Assembly: GCF_016865425.1 (NCBI RefSeq)
Contig: NZ_AP023355.1
Location: 3,222,198-3,286,197 of the forward strand
Length of the DNA: 64,000 nt
DNA from: Actinocatenispora thailandica
GTDB taxonomy: Bacteria; Actinomycetota; Actinomycetes; Mycobacteriales; Micromonosporaceae
Reading direction: 5' to 3'
The translations under genes were made by a program, and so were the position numbers. Shown here piece after piece: positions 58,341-64,000 of this stretch. The notes beneath the pieces were generated by a model. The model was not told where the DNA came from. It searched no databases and saw only the letters and a program-made list of their open reading frames with translations. Position 1 is the stretch's first letter. Each line of letters opens with the position of its first letter.

Positions 58341-60155
58341 TCACCGGCTCGGCCACAGGGTGACCGCGTCGGGCGGGATCGCCAGGCGTACCGGCGTGGC
58401 CGGCTCCGGCGCCGGCCCGGTGCGGGTCGCGGTCAACCGGTCCCCGGTGGGCAGCTCGATCACCGTTTCGGTGAACGCGGCGAGCCGCACCACGTCGACC
58501 ACCCGGCCGGCCAGGCCGCCCGCCGCGCCAGCACCGTCCATGGTGGACAGCGTGATCTGGTCCGGCCGGACGCACCAGGTGACGTCGGTACCGGCGGGCA
58601 GATCGGTGTCGCACACCGCCGCCGCGCCGCAACGCAGCACCCCGCCGGGCCCGACGGTACCGGCGGTCAGGTTGCGGATGCCCAGCAGCCGGGCCGCCCG
58701 CGGGTCGCACGGATGCGCGTAGACCTCTTCCTGGCGGCCCTGCTGGCGCACCGTTCCGGCGGACAGCAGCAGCACCTCGTCGGCCAGCAGCGCCGCCTCG
58801 TCCGGGTCGTGGGTGACCAGCACGGTGGCCATCCCGGTGTCGCGCTGCAGGGCGCGCAGCTCGTGCCGCAGCTCGTCGCGTACCGGGGTGTCCAGGCCGG
58901 CGAACGGCTCGTCGAGCAGCAGCAACCGGGGCCGGCGGGTCAGCGCGCGGGCCAGCGCCACCCGGCGGCGCTGGCCACCGGACAGCTGGTCCGGCCGCCG
59001 GTCGGCGAGATCGGCCAGGCCGAGCCGATCCAGCCAGTACGCGGCGACCGCCGGATCGGCACCGACCCCGAACAGCACCTGGCGCCACACCGTCAGCTGC
59101 GGCAGCAGCGCCGGATCCTGCGGCAGGTACCCGATCTCGCGGTGTTCCGGGTCCAGACCGGCGAGCCGTTCCGGGCCACCGTCGCCGGTCAGGGTGACCC
59201 GGCCGGCCGCCGGGAGCAGCCCGGCCAACGCCCGCAGCGTCATCGACTTGCCGGCGCCGGACGGACCGAGGATCGCCAGGGTGCGGGCGCCGGGCGGGTG
59301 CGCGACCGCCAGCCCGAAACCACCCACGGTCGCGGTGAGGTCGAAGCCGATCAGCGGCCCGGGCCGGCCGTTGGGCCGTACCGGTGCGGGCAGCACGGCC
59401 TGCCGGCGGCGCCGGGGCAGCCGCAGGTGGTCGGCGGCGACGAGCACCGTCAACGCGGCGAGCAGCGCCACCGCGACCGGCAGGACCGTCGCCGGCAGCC
59501 CGGTCGAGCCGAACTGCACGTAGGTGAACACCGGCAGGGTGTACGGGTGGTAGGCAAGGATGACCGTGGCGCCGAACTCGCCGAACGCGCGCAGCCAGGC
59601 CAGCAGCAGCCCGGCCCGGATCCCGCCACCGGCCACCGGCAGCGCCACCCGGACGAACCGGGACAGCCGGCCGTGCCCGAGGGTGGCAGCCACGTCGGTC
59701 AGCGCCGGATCGACCGCGGCGAACGCCGAGCGCGCCGCCACCACCAGGAACGGCGCGGCGACGAACACCTGCGCGAGCACGATGCCGATCCGGGTGTCGG
59801 TGAGCCGGCCACCGGTCAGCGCACCGAGCGGTGCGTACGGCCCGACCAGGTAGACCAGCAGCACCCCGGAGATCAGCGGCGGCAACGCCAGCGGTAGCTG
59901 CACCAGTACGCCCAGGGCGGCGGCCACCCGGCCCCGGCGCCGGGCGAGCAGGTAGCCGAGCGGGACGCCCAGGACGCCGATCACCACGGTGGCGATCGTG
60001 GCGGTGACCAGCGAGGTGACGAGCGCGGCGCCGACGCCCGGCGCCGCGGCCGCACCGCCCGAGCCGGCCAGCCGCACCGCGAACGCCACGATCGGTACCA
60101 GCAGGTACGCCAGCAGCAGGCCGGCCAGCACCGGCAGTACGGGTATCCGGTTCAT
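58341..60155 (-). CDS. modBC: Fused molybdate ABC transporter permease-ATPase (ModB-ModC)
   Basis: 604 aa. Residues ~1-245 are a ModB-type permease with about six membrane segments and the EAA-like loop LTDVAATLGHGRLSRFVRVALP near 130-152. Residues ~265-604 are the ATPase: Walker A GPSGAGKS near 298, signature LSGGQRRRVALARALTRRPR near 390, Walker B LLLLDEP, H-loop THDPDEAALL near 450, and a C-terminal TOBE-type domain. ModB and ModC are usually separate proteins; here they are a single chain with a basic linker. Together with ModA 27 bp upstream it imports molybdate for molybdenum cofactor. Tungstate is possible. Confidence 0.88.
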   Translation of the reverse strand: MNRIPVLPVLAGLLLAYLLVPIVAFAVRLAGSGGAAAAPGVGAALVTSLVTATIATVVIGVLGVPLGYLLARRRGRVAAALGVLVQLPLALPPLISGVLLVYLVGPYAPLGALTGGRLTDTRIGIVLAQVFVAAPFLVVAARSAFAAVDPALTDVAATLGHGRLSRFVRVALPVAGGGIRAGLLLAWLRAFGEFGATVILAYHPYTLPVFTYVQFGSTGLPATVLPVAVALLAALTVLVAADHLRLPRRRRQAVLPAPVRPNGRPGPLIGFDLTATVGGFGLAVAHPPGARTLAILGPSGAGKSMTLRALAGLLPAAGRVTLTGDGGPERLAGLDPEHREIGYLPQDPALLPQLTVWRQVLFGVGADPAVAAYWLDRLGLADLADRRPDQLSGGQRRRVALARALTRRPRLLLLDEPFAGLDTPVRDELRHELRALQRDTGMATVLVTHDPDEAALLADEVLLLSAGTVRQQGRQEEVYAHPCDPRAARLLGIRNLTAGTVGPGGVLRCGAAAVCDTDLPAGTDVTWCVRPDQITLSTMDGAGAAGGLAGRVVDVVRLAAFTETVIELPTGDRLTATRTGPAPEPATPVRLAIPPDAVTLWPSR

Positions 60156-60182
60156 GCGTCACCGTCCCGCGGCGCGGGGCCG

Positions 60183-61088
60183 CTAGGAACCTCCCACCGT
60201 CGAGCGCAGCGTCGCCGGCACCGCGGACCTGTCGCCGGTCAGCCGCACCCGGTCGGTCGGCCGCAGGCCGTGCTTGCGCAGCAGCGCGACGCCCCGGGCA
60301 CCCAGCAGGTACTTGACGAACGCCGCCGCGGCGGCCGGCTGCGGCGCCCGGTTGAGCACGGTCACGGTGTACGTCGCGGCCAGCGCCACCGGCGCGAGCG
60401 ACACCGTCGGCACCTTCGCCTCGGTCGCCTCGGAGCTGTAGAAGAAGCCCGCGTCGAGCTGGCCGGCCTGCAACCGCCCCAGCAGCGTCTCCTCCGGGTA
60501 CACGCCCGAGTCGCTGCCGGCGAGCTTGCTCAGCCCGACCTTGGCCAGCGCCTGCGCGGTCAGCCGGCCCTTCGGGTCGAGCTTCGGGTCGGTGCGGCCC
60601 AGCCGGAACCCGGGCTGGTCGATCACCTGCTGCCACGGCTTGCTCTTCAGCTGCGCGGCGAACCTGCTCTTCGGGTTGTAGCCGAGCACCAGCGGGGCGG
60701 TGGCGAACGTGGCGTACCACGACTCCCAGTCGCCGTTCGCGCCGCCGCGCAGCTTGTCGTTGGTGGCGGTGCTCGCGGACACGAACACGTCGCCCCTGGT
60801 CACCTTGCCCTTGATCTCGTTGACCAGCGCGTCGGACCCCTTGCCCTGACCCTGGAAGGTGTCCGCGCCGGCGGCCTCGAACCCCGGCTTGACGTCGTGT
60901 TCCATCAGGTTGACCAGCGACCCCGCGTACAGCACGGTGACCGTGGCGCCGGAGCCCGGGGCGTCGCTCGTTCCCGACGAGCCACCCGCCCCGGCACCGG
61001 AACCGGCCGAGCCACAGCCGGCCAGCAGCGCGACGAGGGCCAGCACCGACGCCGCCAGCGTGACCCGAGTGCGCACCCGACGTGCCAT
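60183..61088 (-). CDS. modA: Molybdate ABC transporter substrate-binding lipoprotein
   Basis: 301 aa from ATG 61088 (GGGAGGACAGGG just before). Lipobox LLAGCGS near residue 22-25, Gly/Ser spacer, then the type-II periplasmic-binding fold: VTVLYAGSLVNLMEHDV near 50, VSASTATNDKLRG, FATAPLVLGYNP and DAGFFYSSEA typical of ModA/WtpA. The WtpA-like opening (AGSL) suggests tungstate may also bind. A coupled upstream ATG at 61112, overlapping the regulator stop (ATGA), would give an 8-residue longer form. Confidence 0.87.
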   Translation of the reverse strand: MARRVRTRVTLAASVLALVALLAGCGSAGSGAGAGGSSGTSDAPGSGATVTVLYAGSLVNLMEHDVKPGFEAAGADTFQGQGKGSDALVNEIKGKVTRGDVFVSASTATNDKLRGGANGDWESWYATFATAPLVLGYNPKSRFAAQLKSKPWQQVIDQPGFRLGRTDPKLDPKGRLTAQALAKVGLSKLAGSDSGVYPEETLLGRLQAGQLDAGFFYSSEATEAKVPTVSLAPVALAATYTVTVLNRAPQPAAAAAFVKYLLGARGVALLRKHGLRPTDRVRLTGDRSAVPATLRSTVGGS

Positions 61089-61108
61089 CCCTGTCCTCCC
61101 GTCACCCG

Positions 61109-61516
61109 TCATGCCGTGGCCCGGGCCGGCACCGGCAGTTCGACCACGACCTGGGTGGACTTGACCGACGCGGTGGCGACCGCGCCGACGACCAGGCCCA
61201 GCTCGTCGACCGAGTCCCGGGTCATCAGCGACACCACCCGGTGCGGCCCGGCCTGGATCTCCACCTGGGCCATCACCTGGTCGACCCGGACCGCGGTGAC
61301 GATGCCGGTGAACCGGTTCCGCGCCGACGACCAGGTGCCGCCGGGCTCGTCGGTGGCCAGCGCGCGGGCGAAGCGGGCCAGCTCCACGCCCTCGACCACC
61401 CGGTGCCCCTGCTGGTCTCGCCCGGCCGGCAGCCGGCCCGCATCGATCCACCGGCGCAGCGTGTCGGTGCTGACCCCGAGCAGTTGCGCGGCTCGACCCA
61501 TCCGATAGTTCGCCAC
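61109..61516 (-). CDS. Molybdate-responsive regulator: MerR-type HTH plus TOBE
   Basis: 135 aa, GTG start. An excisionase/MerR-like helix-turn-helix (MGRAAQLLGVSTDTLRRWIDAGRLPAGRD, about 6-34) is fused to one TOBE/Mop domain (NRFTGIVTAVRVDQVMAQVEIQAG..., about 67-130). Mop domains bind molybdate; the protein is therefore a simple one-component sensor, in the manner of ModE but with a different DNA-binding part. It is the first gene of the modA-modBC operon, fitting autoregulation. Confidence 0.85.
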   Translation of the reverse strand: MANYRMGRAAQLLGVSTDTLRRWIDAGRLPAGRDQQGHRVVEGVELARFARALATDEPGGTWSSARNRFTGIVTAVRVDQVMAQVEIQAGPHRVVSLMTRDSVDELGLVVGAVATASVKSTQVVVELPVPARATA

Positions 61517-61675
61517 GGATCCACCCTACGGGCCGCACGCACGAACGCAAGCCGGTCATCCGGCTGGCAACTGCGACCTGTTCGTCCACATCACGACGCA
61601 GCTGCGGTTGCCGGCGCCGCCCCCGGGTTGGCCTCATAGGGTGGAGCCCAGCTGCCCACCCCCTGGAGGTGCCCG

Positions 61676-63094
61676 ATGTCCCAGCCGGCCGGCCGGATCC
61701 TCGCCCTGGATCTCGGGTCCAGTTCGGTGCGTGCGGTCGTGCTCGCCGCCGACGGCGACCGGCTGACCCCGCTGCCCGGTGCGGCGGTCCGGGAGCAGGC
61801 GCGCATCCATCAGGGCGCGGACGGCGCGGCCGAACTCGACCTGACCGCATACCTCGGCGCCACCGTGTCCTGCCTGGACGAATTGTCCGCCGCCGGGCAC
61901 CTGCGCGGCGTGCACACGGTCGGCATCTCCACCCAGTGGCACTCGCTGCTCGGGCTGGACGAACACGACGAACCGGTCGGGCCGTGCCTGTCCTGGATGG
62001 ACCTGCGCCCGAGCCTGCCGGCGCACCTGGCGCCGGTCGACCCGGACGCCTACCACGCCCGTACCGGCGCGTGGTGGCACCCGTTCTACTGGCCGGTACG
62101 GATCGGCTGGCTGCGGGCCCGGACCGGACCGGCGCGCCGCTACGTCGGGCTGCCGGAGTATCTCGGCCTGGTGCTGTGGGGCGAGCCGACCGCCTCGGTG
62201 TCCTCGGCGTCGGGCACCGGCGCGCTGGACACCCGCACCTGTCGATGGGACGACGAGGCGCTGGCGCTCGCCGGCGTGACGGCCGGGCAGGTGCCGCAGC
62301 TCGCCGACGACGACTGGCGCGGCCGGTTCACCCGGGAGTACCGGAAACGCTGGCCGGACCTCGCCGACGCGGTGATCGCACCGCCGCTGGGCGACGGCGC
62401 GGCGAGTGCGCTGGGCTCCGGCTGCTTCGACGCCGACCACCTGTCCGTGACCGTCGGCACCTCCGCCGCGGTACGGCTGGTCAGCACCGGCGGCGCCGAT
62501 CCGGCACCGACGGTGTGGCGGTACCGGGTCGACCACCGGCGCGCGGTCCACGGCGTCGCGTACTCCGGCGGCGGCGTGCTGGACGAGTGGGTCCTCGGGT
62601 TGCTCGACATCGATCCCGCCGCGCAGGGCCCGGCGCTCGCCGGACTCACGCCGGGCGAGCACGGGCTGGTCTGCCTGCCGTTCCACGCCGGGCACCGGCC
62701 ACCGGCCACCGATCCGGCGGGGGCCGGCGGCACCCTGTACGGCCTGCGGCTGACGACCACCGGCACCGACGTGCTCGCCGCGACCCTGGAAGGGCTGTGC
62801 CACGAGATCACCGACGGGGCCCGTGCGGTCGACCCGGCAGGTACCGCGGTGCCGATGCTCGGCGGCGGTGCGGTCGCCGCGTCGAGCTGGCTGACCGGAC
62901 GGCTCACCGCGGCGCTCGGCGGTCGCGGGCAGCGGGTCACCGACCCGGAGGTCGGCGCGCTCGGCGCGGCTGCCGGTGCGCTCGGCATCGACCTGCGACC
63001 GGCGACCGAGGAGGTCACCGCGAGCGACACCGACGTCGCCGCGATGGCCACCGCGGCCGATCGGCACCGCGCCCTGCGGAGCCGGCTGGCCTGA
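61676..63094 (+). CDS. FGGY-family carbohydrate kinase
   Basis: 472 aa; ATG with TGGAGG upstream. FGGY ATPase fold: LALDLGSSSVRAVVL near 10-24, STQWHSLLGLD near 85, VTVGTSAAVRLV near 257 and the C-terminal LGGGAVAASSWLTGRL near 400. The Trp-His (in place of the Gln-Met/His of glycerol kinase) hints at gluconokinase or xylulokinase-like specificity; not resolvable. It diverges from the molybdate operon across ~160 bp and converges on the glycosyltransferase behind a terminator. Confidence 0.85.
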   Translation: MSQPAGRILALDLGSSSVRAVVLAADGDRLTPLPGAAVREQARIHQGADGAAELDLTAYLGATVSCLDELSAAGHLRGVHTVGISTQWHSLLGLDEHDEPVGPCLSWMDLRPSLPAHLAPVDPDAYHARTGAWWHPFYWPVRIGWLRARTGPARRYVGLPEYLGLVLWGEPTASVSSASGTGALDTRTCRWDDEALALAGVTAGQVPQLADDDWRGRFTREYRKRWPDLADAVIAPPLGDGAASALGSGCFDADHLSVTVGTSAAVRLVSTGGADPAPTVWRYRVDHRRAVHGVAYSGGGVLDEWVLGLLDIDPAAQGPALAGLTPGEHGLVCLPFHAGHRPPATDPAGAGGTLYGLRLTTTGTDVLAATLEGLCHEITDGARAVDPAGTAVPMLGGGAVAASSWLTGRLTAALGGRGQRVTDPEVGALGAAAGALGIDLRPATEEVTASDTDVAAMATAADRHRALRSRLA

Positions 63095-63108
63095 CCCGGC
63101 GAGACCCG

Positions 63109-63135
63109 GCGGGCGACCCGGTGCGGGTCGCCCGC
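63109..63135. terminator. Hairpin between kinase and glycosyltransferase genes
   Basis: Perfect 11-bp arms GCGGGCGACCC / GGGTCGCCCGC with a 5-nt loop, 14 bp after the kinase stop and before the stop of the facing gene. Likely bidirectional terminator. Confidence 0.75.
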
Positions 63136-63156
63136 GGTGGCCGACCCGCCGGGTGG

Positions 63157-64000
63157 CTACGACAGGTCGTAGAGGGTGACCCCGGCGACCGTACGGGCCT
63201 GGTAGTGCTTCGTCACCCAGGTCTGGATCTGTTGCGGCGCCTGGCTCCCGCTGCCGGATCCGGCCAGCGAACCGGCGATGAACCAGTGGATGCGGCCGGC
63301 CGCCACCAGCTTCTCGAACGCCGCCAGGGTCGGGTAGGCGTCGGTGCCGTTGAAGCCGCCGATCGCCATCACCGGGCACCCCGACGCGAGCTGGTAGCTC
63401 GCCGCGTTGTTGGAACCGATCGTCGCCGCCGCCCAGGTGTACCGGGCATGCCCGGCGCGCAGCAGCGCCACCACCCGGGCCGCCGGGGTACCGGCGTCGA
63501 GCAGCCCACCCAGGCCCCGGCCACCGGCTCCCGGCCCGCCCCCGGTACCGCCCGGGCCGCCGGTTCGGCCGGTGCCGCCCGGACCCGAGTTGCCGCCCGG
63601 ACCGGAGTTACCGCCCGGACCCGAGTTACCGCCCGGACCCGAGTTGCCGCCCAGGCCGGGCCACCCGGTACCACCGGGGCCGGTCTGGTTGGTGTTCTGG
63701 CCGGTCAGGCCACCGCCGCCGCCCGGGCCGGCACCCTTGCCGGCGCCGCCCGGCCGGCCACCGCCAGGCATTCCCCTGCCGCCACTCGGGCCGGCGGACG
63801 GGAGCGCGCCGCGGTGTGCGCTCGCCGCGGTGGACAGGGAGAACGCGAACGGCCCCGCAAGGGCGCCGGCCAGCGCCACCGCCGCGACCACGGCCACCGG
63901 CCGCCGCGCCAGCCGGTGCGCCGCCGCCAGCAGCACCGCCATGACCAGGCCGGCGCCGACGATCGTCCAGCGCAGCCACGGTTGCCAGCCGGGCACCCGG
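63157..64000 (-). CDS. C-terminal part of a GT39-like membrane glycosyltransferase
   Basis: The frame runs off the right edge; ~280 residues are visible. Two hydrophobic segments (about 10-28 and 33-52 of the visible part) precede a Gly/Pro/Ser/Asn-rich region with four exact GGNSGP units and then a soluble domain: AALLRAGHARYTWAAATIGSNNAASYQLASGCPVMAIGGFNGTDAYPTLAAFEKLVAAGRIHWFIAG, typical of the C-terminal domain of actinobacterial ArnT/PMT-like (mannosyl)transferases. Those enzymes use polyprenyl-phosphate sugars on the outer membrane face. Active-site N-terminus is outside the window. Confidence 0.75.
   Translation of the reverse strand, partial: RVPGWQPWLRWTIVGAGLVMAVLLAAAHRLARRPVAVVAAVALAGALAGPFAFSLSTAASAHRGALPSAGPSGGRGMPGGGRPGGAGKGAGPGGGGGLTGQNTNQTGPGGTGWPGLGGNSGPGGNSGPGGNSGPGGNSGPGGTGRTGGPGGTGGGPGAGGRGLGGLLDAGTPAARVVALLRAGHARYTWAAATIGSNNAASYQLASGCPVMAIGGFNGTDAYPTLAAFEKLVAAGRIHWFIAGSLAGSGSGSQAPQQIQTWVTKHYQARTVAGVTLYDLS
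63581..63652. repeat. Four 18-bp repeats inside the glycosyltransferase gene
   Basis: Units at 63581, 63599, 63617 and 63635 (GGACCCGAGTTGCCGCCC with one or two changes) encode consecutive GGNSGP hexapeptides. The whole-codon period allows length change without frameshift. Confidence 0.9.

Overview
The window is a dense, very GC-rich stretch of an actinomycete chromosome. Third positions are strongly G/C, GTG starts are common, many short intergenic gaps hold TANNNT boxes just before the start codon, and there are an F420-type LLM oxidoreductase, SigB/SigF-type and ECF sigma factors and Lrp, MarR and TetR regulators. The gene mix looks like a filamentous actinomycete of the Micromonosporaceae type; that placement is inference. 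I see no rRNA, tRNA, IS element, prophage or CRISPR array, so this reads as ordinary chromosome rather than an island.

Layout. 1-6.2 kb: a membrane-remodelling/chaperone locus with two dynamin-like GTPases, between them a membrane-anchored protein whose C-terminus looks like GrpE, then a very acidic protein, facing a membrane-anchored Hsp70-like ATPase. This is my best candidate for an undescribed system. 6.3-18.2 kb: mostly housekeeping genes (GDPD phosphodiesterase, UMF1-type transporter, thymidine kinase, patatin, AidB-like acyl-CoA dehydrogenase, tyrosine recombinase, F420 oxidoreductase, FxsA, apolipoprotein N-acyltransferase).

18.2-26.9 kb: a lysine (beta-lysine) degradation cluster. 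Lysine 2,3-aminomutase (kamA) diverges from a leftward operon: 3,5-diaminohexanoate dehydrogenase (kdd), an amidohydrolase, lysine 5,6-aminomutase alpha and beta (kamD, kamE), 3-aminobutyryl-CoA ammonia-lyase (kal) and a MutL/GlmL-type ATPase. The cleavage enzyme kce is absent from the window. 26.9-36.5 kb: histidine phosphatase, a secreted GH89 alpha-N-acetylglucosaminidase, an Lrp regulator, acyl-CoA dehydrogenase, an RlmA-type rRNA methyltransferase, quinone oxidoreductase, 5'-3' exonuclease and a P-loop kinase-like protein.

36.7-38.5 kb: a three-gene cytochrome b operon without Rieske protein or cytochrome c. 38.7-47.4 kb: glutaryl-CoA-dehydrogenase-like enzyme, cupin/MarR pair, a HAD phosphomutase with a GH65 phosphorylase (disaccharide phosphorolysis), methyltransferase, PfkB kinase and an alpha/beta hydrolase lacking its nucleophilic serine. 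47.5-64 kb: SigB/F-type sigma factor, glyoxalase/TetR pair, a nickel permease with a Nur-like box, alcohol dehydrogenase, HtrA-like protease, an ECF sigma/anti-sigma/lipoprotein operon, a molybdate operon (MerR-TOBE regulator, ModA, fused ModB-ModC), FGGY kinase and the C-terminus of a glycosyltransferase.

Regulatory features: several convergent pairs are separated by long GC hairpins, and a recurrent arrangement of a -10 box about 7 nt before the start codon suggests many leaderless mRNAs. All functions are read from motifs and family knowledge; no database search was run.
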